Counted from the stretch's first letter, positions 16,509 through 25,686 are shown. The stretch is DNA of 64,000 bases from Pseudoalteromonas sp. T1lg48 (GCF_002964785.1 NZ_PQCC01000002.1:244832-308831); one strand, 5' to 3'. The notes: generated by a model from the letters alone, not told the origin. Translations and numbers: made by a program.

Positions 16509-16651
16509 GCTAGCGTCTCTTTCAATTAGCAACTAAAAATTTGCTGCAAATGCTAGCACAATGGCGGGTAATTTCGTAGAGGAAAACGCCGCGACAGGGC
16601 ACCTGAGTGCGAGAAATTTCAGCACCCAGGGGAAATATTGGAATCTTAAGG

Positions 16652-17011
16652 TTAAGCGGCAATTTTATCCAGATAGGCGACGATATCCGAAGATTCGTAC
16701 ATCCACTGCACCTGACCATCTTCTTCAATGCGCAAACAAGGCACTTTCACCTTGCCACCCTGCTCCGCCAGCTCCTGACGGTAGGCGTTATCGCCTTTGG
16801 CATCGCGGGTTTCAATGTTCAGACCGTTACGCTTAATAGAGCGGCGCACCTTTACGCAAAACGGACAGGCATGGAATTGATACAGTGCCATGTTGGCGGT
16901 CTGCGTATCCAGCTGTTGCTGCGCTTGCGGGTCGCGCTTTTTGCTGCGCGGGGTAAAGATAAAATTAAAGAATAAAATAATGCGGCCTAACAACCAGCGA
17001 ATGACTTTCAT
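16652..17011 (-). CDS. Membrane-anchored glutaredoxin
   Basis: The product is a 119-residue glutaredoxin with an N-terminal hydrophobic anchor (VIRWLLGRIILFFNFIF) followed by a basic linker and the thioredoxin fold. The redox motif is CPFC in YQFHACPFCVKVRRSI, and VKVPCLRIEEDG carries the cis-proline. It probably reduces disulfides or mixed glutathione disulfides at the cytoplasmic face of the membrane; substrates are unknown. Several starts are close together (17026 GTG, 17023 ATG, 17011 ATG); I chose the last, MKVIRWLLG, on homologue length. It lies downstream of proB on the same strand, where proA is often found. Confidence 0.85.
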   Translation of the reverse strand: MKVIRWLLGRIILFFNFIFTPRSKKRDPQAQQQLDTQTANMALYQFHACPFCVKVRRSIKRNGLNIETRDAKGDNAYRQELAEQGGKVKVPCLRIEEDGQVQWMYESSDIVAYLDKIAA

Positions 17012-17179
17012 AACAACTCTCATCACGACAAAATCAAAGGCGCGAGTGTATCACGCGGTTAAAATTGCGCCAAGGGAAGTGCACGCCCCTGGCTCCTGTC
17101 GAAAGTTATTACCGAAAACGGCTGCTGTAAGCTGTCGCTAAGAGCTAATCCCGAAAGCTGACAAAGTCATCGCGATGGA

Positions 17180-18244
17180 TCAGCATAGCGCCATTGTCAT
17201 AGCCCAACACCTGCGCCTTAGACTGCTCCGGGTTCGCCAGCGCTGCTGCAACTCCTCACTGTGATAACGGGCCACGCCCTTACCCACACTGCAGCCCTGA
17301 CTGTCGAATACCTGCACCAGATCGCCGCGGCTAAACTCGCCGGCAAAACGGGCAATACCAACGATCAGCAAACTGGCGCCTTGCTGTCTGAGCGCCTTCG
17401 CCGCACCATCATCCACATAAATGGCTGCCTTGCTGATGGGGCCGGCCAACAGCCAACGTTTGCGGGTGTCTTTGGGTGCCGTCAGGCTGACAAAGCGGGT
17501 GCCCAGCTGCTGAGTCAAACAGTTGCTGATCACGTCCTCGCCATGACCGGCACTGATGATCACATCGACCCCGGCATGGCGGGCAATGCTCGCCGCCTCG
17601 ATTTTCGTAGCCATGCCGCCGGTGCCCACCGCCGTGCCACTGCCGCCGGCCAAGGCCTTAATGGAGTCATCGATATGACGAATTTCCGGGATAAGCTCGG
17701 CATCCGGGTTGGTGCGCGGATCGGCGCTAAAAAGCCCGGGCTGATCGGTCAACAGCAGCAGTTTATCCGCATCCGCCAACACCGCCACGCGGGCCGATAG
17801 GTTGTCGTTATCGCCCACCTTGATCTGCGCCGTCGCCACCGCATCGTTTTCATTGATAATGGGCACCGCCCCTTCTTTAAGCAGTGCCATCAGGGTATCG
17901 CGGGCATTGAGATAGCGTTCGCGATCATCAAGATCGGCACGGGTTAACAGCAACTGCCCCACCGGCACATTATAAAGAGCAAACAGGGTTTGCCAGGTGT
18001 GAACCAGCTGGCTTTGGCCTATGGCCGCCAGCATCTGCTTTTGTGCCAATGTTTCATTACCGGCGCTGCGCCCCAGTAATTCACGCCCTGCGGCCACGGC
18101 GCCGCTGGATACCAGCACGATACGGTTGCCGGCCTTTTGCAGCTGCACGCATTGGCGCACTAACTCCACCATATGCGCCCTGTCCAGTCCCTGGCCGTTA
18201 TTGGTAAGCACACTGGTGCCTAATTTGATCACTATGGTTTGCAC
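17180..18244 (-). CDS. proB: Glutamate 5-kinase with frameshifted C-terminus
   Basis: ProB phosphorylates glutamate to gamma-glutamyl phosphate, the first step of proline synthesis. The amino-acid-kinase domain is intact: VIKLGTSVLT, LVSSGAVAAGRELLG, IINENDAVAT and GTGGMATKIEAA are all present, followed by a PUA domain. After ARYHSEELQQ the open frame reads RWRTRSSLRRR, unlike any ProB. Shifting frame at about 17241-17250 gives ALANPEQSKAQVLGYDNG then AMLIHRDDFVSFRD and a stop at 17145-17147, a normal ProB end. The restored protein would be 366 residues, the family length. So one base (a G in a CAGCAG-GCG context) appears to be missing, either truly or by sequencing error. proA is not adjacent. 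Confidence 0.88.
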   Translation of the reverse strand: MQTIVIKLGTSVLTNNGQGLDRAHMVELVRQCVQLQKAGNRIVLVSSGAVAAGRELLGRSAGNETLAQKQMLAAIGQSQLVHTWQTLFALYNVPVGQLLLTRADLDDRERYLNARDTLMALLKEGAVPIINENDAVATAQIKVGDNDNLSARVAVLADADKLLLLTDQPGLFSADPRTNPDAELIPEIRHIDDSIKALAGGSGTAVGTGGMATKIEAASIARHAGVDVIISAGHGEDVISNCLTQQLGTRFVSLTAPKDTRKRWLLAGPISKAAIYVDDGAAKALRQQGASLLIVGIARFAGEFSRGDLVQVFDSQGCSVGKGVARYHSEELQQRWRTRSSLRRRCWAMTMALC

Positions 18245-18369
18245 CGTGTTTAGCCCTGTTGATAGTTAAAAGAAGTTCATTTTTACCCCAAGCTTGGGCG
18301 ATTAAACAAGTTAAATTAATTCAACTGTGCTAGCATCGCCGCACATTTTCACCACACTAGTTATCTCTT

Positions 18370-19314
18370 ATGCCAGCGAGCCTTTGCCTGATCATTGCCA
18401 CCTTTTTATGGGGAAGCTCTTTTATCTCTTTAAAGTATGCGGTGGGAGTCTATGACCCTACTGTGGTGATTTTTTTGCGCATGCTCACCACCCTGGCGGT
18501 GTGCCTGTGCTTATGGCGTTTTGTAAAACGCTTTGAATACCAAAGTGGTGACTGGAAATACCTGCTGGGCATGAGTCTGGCCGAGCCCTGTTTATACTTT
18601 TTATTCGAAGGCCACGCCATGGAATACACCTCGGCGTCTCAGGCTGGGGTGATAGTCTCCTGTTTACCGCTGATCGTCGCATTCTTGGCCTTTTTTATGC
18701 TCAAAGAGCACATTAGCCGCGCCATTATCGTCGGCTTTACCCTGTGTATCGGCGGCAGTGTGCTGCTGACCCTGGTCTCGCCAAGCTCGGAGCAAGCGCC
18801 CAACCCCTTACTAGGCAACACCTTGGAATTCCTGGCCATGGTCTGCGCCGCCTTTTACACCGTGAGCGTAAAACGCCTGTGCAGCCGCTATGCGCCGCTT
18901 ACGCTTATTGCCTTGCAGGGTCTGGCCGGCTCGCTTTTCTTTGCGCCCTTTTTACTCTTTGTGGAAATGCCGCAGCAACACGACCCGGTGGCCTTTGCCC
19001 ATATTCTTTACCTGGGCACCTTTGTTACCCTGGGCGGCTACGGCATGTATAACTATGCCATCAGCAAGGTATCCGTGCTGACAGCGGCGGCCTACTCAAA
19101 CCTTATCCCCATCTTCACCCTGCTGCTGTCGGCCATAGTGCTGAGCGAGATCCTGACCCTGTGGCAATGGCTCAGCATCGCCGTGGTTTTTGTCGGGGTG
19201 ATGATAAGCCAGCGCCATCAGGCATTGGTGGTCGACCTCGACGAAGAGGATATCAGCGAGGCCGACACCAGCAAACGCAACTCGGTCCCGGCTACCGGCG
19301 AGTTAAAGGGATAA
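18370..19314 (+). CDS. EamA/DMT family transporter
   Basis: This is a 314-residue member of the drug/metabolite transporter superfamily with about ten membrane segments arranged as two EamA repeats. The N-terminus LIIATFLWGSSFISLKYAV and the mid-protein YTSASQAGVIVSCLPLIVAF are typical; the last helix is WLSIAVVFVGVMIS, followed by an acidic cytoplasmic tail. Substrate cannot be predicted. It diverges from proB. Its 3' end overlaps the sortase gene on the opposite strand by 97 nt, so the acidic tail is encoded antisense to the sortase C-terminus. Confidence 0.85.
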   Translation: MPASLCLIIATFLWGSSFISLKYAVGVYDPTVVIFLRMLTTLAVCLCLWRFVKRFEYQSGDWKYLLGMSLAEPCLYFLFEGHAMEYTSASQAGVIVSCLPLIVAFLAFFMLKEHISRAIIVGFTLCIGGSVLLTLVSPSSEQAPNPLLGNTLEFLAMVCAAFYTVSVKRLCSRYAPLTLIALQGLAGSLFFAPFLLFVEMPQQHDPVAFAHILYLGTFVTLGGYGMYNYAISKVSVLTAAAYSNLIPIFTLLLSAIVLSEILTLWQWLSIAVVFVGVMISQRHQALVVDLDEEDISEADTSKRNSVPATGELKG

Positions 19315-19835
19315 CAGGTCACCAGATGCAGGCCGCTGGCTGCGGCGGCCTGAGTATCGCTTTGATGCACCACCTGTTTGCTGTCGATGCGATAACTCAG
19401 GGTGCGACCATCGCGCAGCGTCAGGCTTAATTCATCGCCCACCTGCACATGGCGTAAAAACGCGAAGTGAGTGTCGTTATGGGCGGCAATCACACTGGCG
19501 CCCTCACCTCCAAGCGGCCCAAAGGCCTCATCATGAGTTGGTGCAAACGCGAGATTACGGCCGCTGCTGCCGGCCAGCACAAAACGCTGTAGCGCCAAGT
19601 GGGGCACGCTCAATTTGGCCACCACATGGGTGTCGGCATAATACCAGGGCGGAATATTGGCTCCGGGCGCTGCCAGGCTTTGCTGCCAGGCCCGCTCAAT
19701 CAACCATTGCGCCAACCAGGCCTTGCTCTGCATATAAGCGCCCTGAGCAAAAAAGCTTGCCCCCAACGCAAACAGGGCAATGGCGCCGTAGCGCCAATAA
19801 CTTGCCCGGGCCGCTACTCGCTTTCCCTTAGCCAT
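19218..19835 (-). CDS. Class GN (Gram-negative) sortase
   Basis: This membrane-anchored transpeptidase is dedicated to one target, the adjacent VIT/vWA protein. The 205-residue protein has an N-terminal signal anchor (YGAIALFALGASFFAQGAYM) and the sortase catalytic residues His119 (SVIAAHNDTH), Cys174 (LHLVTCYPFNS) and Arg187 (TELRLLV). The ATG overlaps the end of the target gene by 8 nt, showing tight coupling. Family knowledge: class GN sortases occur in marine proteobacteria with PdsO and a sortase target. The 97-nt convergent overlap with the transporter gene is unusual. Confidence 0.92.
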   Translation of the reverse strand: MAKGKRVAARASYWRYGAIALFALGASFFAQGAYMQSKAWLAQWLIERAWQQSLAAPGANIPPWYYADTHVVAKLSVPHLALQRFVLAGSSGRNLAFAPTHDEAFGPLGGEGASVIAAHNDTHFAFLRHVQVGDELSLTLRDGRTLSYRIDSKQVVHQSDTQAAAASGLHLVTCYPFNSPVAGTELRLLVSASLISSSSRSTTNA

Positions 19836-21864
19836 GAGCCTGTCTCCGCTCTCGTCTCAACCAAGCGGCCGTGCTTAACATCAAGAGTGCGCCCAATAAT
19901 AAGTGCCACAGGGATTGCCCGTCGGTTTGCGCAAAGCGTTGCACCCGCTGGCCGCTGGCGACGTTATTGGCCACCTGCTCCTTATGCTGTGCCACGGTCG
20001 ATGTGGCCACCTCTTCAACGGCAATAAAGGCGGTAAAGGGACTTAGCAACTGATGTTTCAGGGCCAAATCCAGCACCTGTGGGCGTACCGCTTCGGCCGG
20101 GTTATAAAGCAAGAGCGAGGCAATTTGCTGACGCGCCCACAAGCGGGCAATGGCTTCGCTGTGCGGATAGGTTTGACCGGTCTCGTGCATGGGCATGGTT
20201 AAGCGCAACGGTCCATGCTGGGTGTTGGCGTCGATATACATATCCTGTTGCTGCGGTGCCAGTTTGATCGCCACCATCAGCGGCTCACCAAAGTAGAGAT
20301 CCGGCAAGGGCTGCGGCCAATAGGACAATTCCTTGGCGCGCGCCGCGCTTAGGCGTACATCGCGCAGCGCCGGGTTTTGCAGGCGTTCAAACAGGTCCTG
20401 CATCTGGGTTTTCACCTCGTTGCCATCGCTGATAAAGGTATAGCTGCCGCGGCCAACATGGGCGGCACGACGCATAAAGTAGCCATTGGGGGCACTGCCT
20501 ATGCCCACGGTAAACAGCCGGTTATCAACAAGTTGCCTCTGCACCAAATCAAACAGGGCTTGCTCGTTGCCGACGCTGCCGTCGGTTAAAAACACCACCT
20601 GACGCACATAATTGGGATGCGTTTTGCCATCGAGGGCCAAGTCCAGCGCCTGCGCCATTTCCGTACCGCCATCGGCCTGTAATTGATAGACAAAGCGCTC
20701 GGCATCGGCGCGGTTAAAGGCATTGGCCGCCACCGCCTGAGGGCGGAATAAGCGCGCACTGCTGTCAAAGTCGATAATGTTAAAACTGTCGTTTTCATCC
20801 AGGTTATCAAGTGCATAGAAAAGAGCCTGCTTGGCCGCATCCATGGAGCTGCCGTGCATGGAGCCGGAGCTGTCGATCACAAAGATAAGCTCTCGGGCCA
20901 GGCGCTGCTGGGCGCTAAACTGGTCGCTTGGCGGCAACAGCATCAGCAGTCCATAGTCGCCGCTTTGCGCCGTTTGTCGAAAGAAGGCCGCCTGCGCCTG
21001 CTGACTCGGCGACACCTTGGCACGCAGCACAAAATCGCGATTCATGGCATCGTCACGTAATTGCACCCGGTAACGGCCAAAATCCAGATTACTCACCTGA
21101 GCCTGGTAGTGAGGCGTGCGGATCTGCTCCAGCTGCAAACCAAAATCTATCTCTATATCCAATTGCAGTAAGGGCTCACGCGAACTGTCGATAAAGTCCT
21201 GCTGCTGTGCCAGTTGCTCAACAAATTTAGGCGCCAGCCAGCCCTGCGCGCCATTATTGGTGGCGTTTGCAGTGGCTCGTAATTCTTCCACGGCATAACT
21301 ACGAGGATGATAGCGCGGTGTAAAGGTCATCGGCAGACGCACGCTGAGCTCGGCATCGCGAAAACGGATCATTTCCTGATAACTCAGAGTGATTTCCACC
21401 CGCTCTCCGGGGCCAAGATTAGCAACCCGCGAGGAAAACATATTGGCGCGCTGCTGCTTTACCAGCGCCGCCCGCTTACCGGCGCGCTGGGCGGCGCGAT
21501 ATTGACGCTCCGCCTGCTGCTTCTCGGCAATTTTACCCACTATGGTGCGTTCGCCGACCTTCATGGTCATGGCATGCACCGCGCTTTCGCTTGGCAGTGG
21601 AAACAGGTACTGGGCGTTGACCGCAAAGGGGTGGCGGTTCACAAACACCTGGGTCACCTGCACCTGGTTGATCAGCCCAGTGATCTGCATGGACGCTCGG
21701 GTACTCAAAAGGACGCCGGGCGCCACATCCACACCCCGGGCATCGCTAAATTGCAGTTGCGCCTGGCCTTCGGAGAAGGCACTGGCATTAACGGGGGTAA
21801 AGAAAATTAGGCATAAAAGGCTCACAGCGAGAGCTGTGAGCACTTTGTTAGGACAACTCAACAT
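19828..21864 (-). CDS. Marine proteobacterial sortase target protein (VIT + vWA)
   Basis: This is the dedicated substrate of the class GN sortase. The 678-residue precursor has a signal peptide (MLSCPNKVLTALAVSLLCLI then ending near VNASA), a VIT domain (about 30-160, VQVTQVFVNRHPFAVNAQYLFPLP), and a von Willebrand A domain near 320-500 with the MIDAS motif DSSGSMHGS and FLTDGSVGNEQ. The C-terminal sorting signal is a short polar motif (FAQTDGQS), a hydrophobic helix (LWHLLLGALLMLSTAAW) and basic residues (LRRERRQ). I chose the ATG at 21862-21864 because GAGGAC lies 8 nt upstream; the frame opens 19 codons earlier without signal-like sequence. It is likely displayed at the cell envelope; ligand unknown. 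Confidence 0.92.
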   Translation of the reverse strand: MLSCPNKVLTALAVSLLCLIFFTPVNASAFSEGQAQLQFSDARGVDVAPGVLLSTRASMQITGLINQVQVTQVFVNRHPFAVNAQYLFPLPSESAVHAMTMKVGERTIVGKIAEKQQAERQYRAAQRAGKRAALVKQQRANMFSSRVANLGPGERVEITLSYQEMIRFRDAELSVRLPMTFTPRYHPRSYAVEELRATANATNNGAQGWLAPKFVEQLAQQQDFIDSSREPLLQLDIEIDFGLQLEQIRTPHYQAQVSNLDFGRYRVQLRDDAMNRDFVLRAKVSPSQQAQAAFFRQTAQSGDYGLLMLLPPSDQFSAQQRLARELIFVIDSSGSMHGSSMDAAKQALFYALDNLDENDSFNIIDFDSSARLFRPQAVAANAFNRADAERFVYQLQADGGTEMAQALDLALDGKTHPNYVRQVVFLTDGSVGNEQALFDLVQRQLVDNRLFTVGIGSAPNGYFMRRAAHVGRGSYTFISDGNEVKTQMQDLFERLQNPALRDVRLSAARAKELSYWPQPLPDLYFGEPLMVAIKLAPQQQDMYIDANTQHGPLRLTMPMHETGQTYPHSEAIARLWARQQIASLLLYNPAEAVRPQVLDLALKHQLLSPFTAFIAVEEVATSTVAQHKEQVANNVASGQRVQRFAQTDGQSLWHLLLGALLMLSTAAWLRRERRQAHG

Positions 21865-21889
21865 AATTTGGTCCTCGGGTTGCGGTGGC

Positions 21890-22606
21890 TTAGTTTTTCG
21901 CCATGCGGTTTTGCTGCGCACCGCGGGCCGTCAAGGTTACGCGACGATCAAAGAAGTTCGTTTCATATTCGTTACCATTGGCGACAATTTTCTGCTCACC
22001 TCGCCCTTCGGCGAACAGCTGGGTGGCGGCCACGCCTTGCTTTACCAGGTACTGCTGCACCGCATCGGCACGGCGCTGAGACAGGTCTAGATTCGCTTGC
22101 TCATCCCCTTGCACATCGGCATAGCCATTGAGGTTAAGGTTTAAGTCCGGCTTGCGCTTAAGGATCTGCGCAAGGTGATCCAGCTGCTCGGCAAAGTGGG
22201 GTTCGATGTGCGCCGAGCCGGAGCGAAACTGCACCGTCATGGCTAAAAGGTTGTCGATACGGGCTTGCTCTAAACGATTTTGCTCATCTTCCAAGGCGTT
22301 GATTTGCGCAGTCAGCGCGCGGTTTTGCTCCAGGGTACTGTGCAACTGTTGCTCCGTGTCCTGGTATTGGCTCAGCTGCACTTGCTGTGACTTGATGGTG
22401 CTGTGCGCCGCTTCCTTTTCGCCGATAATGCCGCCGATAAAGGCTCCGGCAAAGGCACCGATAGGACCGCCAACAATGGCCCCTACCGTGGCACCGGCGC
22501 CCAGACCCCAGGCGGTCTCGGTGGCCAGCTCTTTTTGCTCTTTTGCCATCGCTGGCGCCGCTACCAAAGTTGATACTAATGCAGTTACTAAAATGTGTTT
22601 TTTCAT
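21890..22606 (-). CDS. pdsO: Sortase-associated OmpA-like protein PdsO
   Basis: PdsO is the OmpA-family partner of proteobacterial dedicated sortase systems. The 238-residue protein has a signal peptide (MKKHILVTALVSTLVAAPAMA), a glycine-rich hydrophobic segment (GAGATVGAIVGGPIGAFAGAF), a coiled-coil stretch (about 70-115) and a C-terminal OmpA/MotB peptidoglycan-binding domain with NLNGYADVQGDEQANLDLSQRRADAV. The ATG at 22604-22606 has AAGGA 8 nt upstream and is preferred to the one 9 nt earlier. It is the first gene of pdsO-target-sortase. The regulators PdsR/PdsS often found alongside are absent here: murI lies directly upstream. Confidence 0.88.
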   Translation of the reverse strand: MKKHILVTALVSTLVAAPAMAKEQKELATETAWGLGAGATVGAIVGGPIGAFAGAFIGGIIGEKEAAHSTIKSQQVQLSQYQDTEQQLHSTLEQNRALTAQINALEDEQNRLEQARIDNLLAMTVQFRSGSAHIEPHFAEQLDHLAQILKRKPDLNLNLNGYADVQGDEQANLDLSQRRADAVQQYLVKQGVAATQLFAEGRGEQKIVANGNEYETNFFDRRVTLTARGAQQNRMAKN

Positions 22607-22804
22607 CGTCGTCATCCTTCAATTCTTAATGGGTTGGGGCAAGAACAGAAGTGGTTGCTTCCTCGCCTTGCTTGGTAGTTATTAAAACAAGGCACAGTGG
22701 CAACAAAGGGGCGCAAAAATGGAAAAACAGAGGGCAATTATGGCAACAAAGTGGCAAGCCTGACCGCCAACTTAACAGGCTTTAAAACAAGGAGTTAAAG
22801 CGGG

Positions 22805-23629
22805 CTAACCGAGCTCAGCGCAGGATAAGTGCAAGGGGGTAATTACAGGGTTTTCAACACTCGGCCACAGCACCTGTATCTGGGCGCTAAAGCGCTGACT
22901 GTCACCACTGGTGAGCAAACGTACTCGACCCGGCGTTGCGCTGGGCTGCGTTCCTAACTGATAGCTTGGCGCTAAACGGCGCTGTAATTGCAAGGCCACC
23001 GCCTGCTCGGTGGTGATCAGGCTAACGCCCGAGGGCAGAATGCGTCTTAGCAAGGGGGCAATAAAGGCGTAATGAGTGCAGCCCAAGACCAGCACATCCA
23101 CCCCCTGGCTCAGTAGAGGCTCACAATAACGGCGCAATAGTGCCTCCGTGTGATCACTGTCGAGATGCAGGGCTTCTATGGTCGCCGCCAATTCGGGACA
23201 AGGTTGAAAAACAATGCGCCCCAGGTCTTCGGCCTGTTGCCGGCACAGGCGCTGAAAGCTCTGCGACGCTATGGTACTGGGGGTGGCCAGCACGCCAATA
23301 ACGCCACTTTTACTTTGCTGCAATGCGGGTTTCACGCCGGGCTCGACGCCAACTATAGGTAAGGAATAATGCGCGCGTAGTGAGCCAATGGCCGCCATGG
23401 TGGCGGTATTACAGGCCACCACCACCGCCTTGGCGCCCTGGGTCGCCATATAATCGACTATGGCATGGCAGCGCCCGCGTATTTCGTCCTGCGTTTTACT
23501 GCCATAGGGCATAAAGCCGGAGTCGGCGATATAAAGCAGGTCTTCGCTCGGCAGCAACTGATGCACCGCCTGGGCCACGGCAAGGCCGCCGACGCCGGAG
23601 TCAAAAATACCTATCGCTTGCTTATTCAT
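22805..23629 (-). CDS. murI: Glutamate racemase
   Basis: MurI interconverts L- and D-glutamate, supplying D-Glu for peptidoglycan. The protein has the N-terminal FDSGVGGLAVAQ, the first catalytic cysteine in VVVACNTATMAAIG, and the second in LVLGCTHYAFIAPLL; it is cofactor-independent. The length of 274 residues is normal. I chose the ATG at 23627-23629 (MNKQAIGIFDSG) by homology; an ATG at 23642-23644 adds five residues and cannot be excluded, and neither has a clear ribosome-binding site. It is encoded upstream of pdsO on the same strand with about 200 nt between. Confidence 0.95.
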   Translation of the reverse strand: MNKQAIGIFDSGVGGLAVAQAVHQLLPSEDLLYIADSGFMPYGSKTQDEIRGRCHAIVDYMATQGAKAVVVACNTATMAAIGSLRAHYSLPIVGVEPGVKPALQQSKSGVIGVLATPSTIASQSFQRLCRQQAEDLGRIVFQPCPELAATIEALHLDSDHTEALLRRYCEPLLSQGVDVLVLGCTHYAFIAPLLRRILPSGVSLITTEQAVALQLQRRLAPSYQLGTQPSATPGRVRLLTSGDSQRFSAQIQVLWPSVENPVITPLHLSCAELG

Positions 23630-23873
23630 GGACGAGTTACGCATTATCTGGAGGGTAAACCTTTGGGTGGCAAATTTTAGGGCCTTTGGCGGTCAAAGCC
23701 AAGTCCAATCACGGCATCGCCCCCTTTCCTCTCGTCCGCCTTCGGCAGAACCTTCGGTATAACCTTGCCTAAATGCCAATAGCTGCTAAAAATTAATGCT
23801 TACTGCGCGTAAATTCAAAGAGTAATGCGCATTCTATTTTCATAATCAAACACCGCATCAGGGAGAGTCCCCA

Positions 23874-24428
23874 ATGAGTAAGGATGTATATATCACGGTT
23901 CGTATTAATGATAAGTGTCAGCCCATAGACCGCGGCGACACCTATGAAGACCCGTTGGATGAGGTATTGCAGCGACTGCAATTAGGGGAAGTCACAGGGG
24001 CCGGCACCCAGCTAAATGCAGAAAACCAAATCGAGTATTGTGAGCTTGACGTCTTGGTCAGCGGCGATATCGACCAGGCCAAGCGCGCCATTATCGACAC
24101 TCTGGAGGGGATCGGTTTGCCCAAGGGCTCTAAGCTGTTTATTGACCGCGACGAATTTGCCATCGGCAATCATGAGGTGCTGGCCCTGCATTTCGATAAC
24201 CTCACCCTGCCCGAGACCATTTACGAGCAACACGATATCAACGATGTGCTCGCCGAAGTAGAAACCCTGCTGGCCCACAGCGGCAAACGCAATTGCCACA
24301 GCAGCACCCATCACGAAACCATCGTCTACTATGGCGGCCCCTGCTTTACCACCATGGAGCAGCGCATCCTCGACTATGTGCGCCAACATCCGCTGTGCCA
24401 AAACGGTAGGATCACCCAGGCGGCGTAA
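23874..24428 (+). CDS. Conserved-looking protein of unknown function
   Basis: The product is a 184-residue acidic soluble protein (MSKDVYITVRINDKCQPIDR). I do not recognise a family. The first ~100 residues alternate strand and helix (LDVLVSGDIDQAKRAIIDTL is a clear strand-loop-helix) with a glycine-rich GEVTGAGTQL turn. The end has two cysteine/histidine patches, RNCHSSTHHET and YYGGPCFTTMEQ, which might bind metal (inference). AGGGAGAG lies about 7 nt upstream of the ATG and a strong terminator follows, so it is a complete monocistronic gene. Confidence 0.75.
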   Translation: MSKDVYITVRINDKCQPIDRGDTYEDPLDEVLQRLQLGEVTGAGTQLNAENQIEYCELDVLVSGDIDQAKRAIIDTLEGIGLPKGSKLFIDRDEFAIGNHEVLALHFDNLTLPETIYEQHDINDVLAEVETLLAHSGKRNCHSSTHHETIVYYGGPCFTTMEQRILDYVRQHPLCQNGRITQAA

Positions 24429-24445
24429 GTTACTAGGATTGAATT

Positions 24446-24475
24446 AAAAAGGGTGACGCTTAGGTCACCCTTTTT
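24446..24475. terminator. Bidirectional Rho-independent terminator
   Basis: AAAAAGGGTGAC and GTCACCCTTTTT enclose a GCTTAG loop. It serves the unknown gene ending at 24428 and probably also the convergent BaiN-like gene. Confidence 0.9.
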
Positions 24476-24501
24476 ATTAATCTTGTCTTTTGTGGGAAAG
24501 C

Positions 24502-25686
24502 CTAACAATACTGCCCACAGGCGAAGCCGCAGCTCCAGGCATATTGGAAGTTGTAGCCGCCGAGCCAGCCGGTGACGTCGGTGACTTCACCAATAAAGTA
24601 TAGGCCCGGTGCTTTTTTTGCTTCAAAGGTTTTTGAGCTGAGCTCATCCGTATCCACGCCGCCTAATGTCACTTCGGCGGTGCGATAGCCTTCGGTGCCA
24701 TTGGGTTTGATTTGCCAGTTATGCAGGTAGTCATGCAACGCGGCAATTTGGCCGTGAGTCAGCTGATTGATATTGGCCTCAGGAATGGCCTTGGTGTCGT
24801 GCAGCATTTCCACAAAGCGTTTCGGTAAAATAGTCGCCAAGGCATTTTTCAATGACTTTTGTGCGCTTTGCTGGCGTTGTTGTTCTAACCATTCTGTGAT
24901 GTTTAGGGTTGGAAGTAAGTTAATACTCACTGCCTGCCCTGCGCGCCAAAATGAGCTAATCTGCAAAATGGCCGGACCCGATAAGCCGCGGTGAGTAAAG
25001 AGAATATTCTCGCGAAATTGGGTACCACATTCACTTGTCACCAGGCAATCGACGCTGATGCCCGAGAGGCCATCAAAACGGTCTTTATCATGCTGGTGCA
25101 GGGTAAATGGCACCAAGGCAGCCATGGTAGGCAACACCTTTAAGCCGAACTGCTCGGCAATTTTATAACCGATTGGCGTGGCGCCGAGTTTTGGCATGGT
25201 AAGGCCACCAGAAGCCACCACCAAAGATTCACATTCATAGGTGTGCGTGCCTGTGTTGACTATGTAGCCTTGCTCGGTTTTTTCCACACTAATGACTTCG
25301 CTGCGCAATTGTACGCTTACGCCCGCCCATTCACATTCGGTCATAAGAATATCGACGATGTCTTGGGCGCTGTTATCACAGAACAATTGGCCGAGGGTTT
25401 TGTGGTGGTATTGCAGGCCGTGGCGGTCGACCAGGTCGATAAAGTCGCGCTGGGTGTAGCGACTCAAGCAGGATTTTACGAAGTGCGGGTTGGCACAGAG
25501 GTAATTTTCAGGGCTGGCATTTTCGTTGGTAAAGTTACAACGACCACCGCCGCTGATCAGGATCTTACGGCCGGGCTTTTTGCCCATATCGACCACTACC
25601 ACATCGCGGCCACGGTAACCCGCTTGCGCTGCACACATTAAACCCGCAGCACCGGCACCAATAATCACCACATCTTTTTTAATCAC
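24502..25686 (-). CDS. NAD(P)/FAD-dependent oxidoreductase, BaiN/RdsA (HI0933-like) family
   Basis: This is a 394-residue flavoprotein of the HI0933/YhiN family. The FAD-binding Rossmann motif is VVIIGAGAAGLMCAAQAG, followed by the family signature KILISGGGRCNFTNE. Later come the LVVASGGLTMPKLGATPIGY segment and the C-terminal FAD contact GLYFIGEVTDVTGWLGGYNFQYAW. The physiological substrate is unclear; some members act on aminoacetone or reduce steroids. It is monocistronic, convergent with the preceding gene, and divergent from the secreted protease. Confidence 0.9.
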   Translation of the reverse strand: MIKKDVVIIGAGAAGLMCAAQAGYRGRDVVVVDMGKKPGRKILISGGGRCNFTNENASPENYLCANPHFVKSCLSRYTQRDFIDLVDRHGLQYHHKTLGQLFCDNSAQDIVDILMTECEWAGVSVQLRSEVISVEKTEQGYIVNTGTHTYECESLVVASGGLTMPKLGATPIGYKIAEQFGLKVLPTMAALVPFTLHQHDKDRFDGLSGISVDCLVTSECGTQFRENILFTHRGLSGPAILQISSFWRAGQAVSINLLPTLNITEWLEQQRQQSAQKSLKNALATILPKRFVEMLHDTKAIPEANINQLTHGQIAALHDYLHNWQIKPNGTEGYRTAEVTLGGVDTDELSSKTFEAKKAPGLYFIGEVTDVTGWLGGYNFQYAWSCGFACGQYC

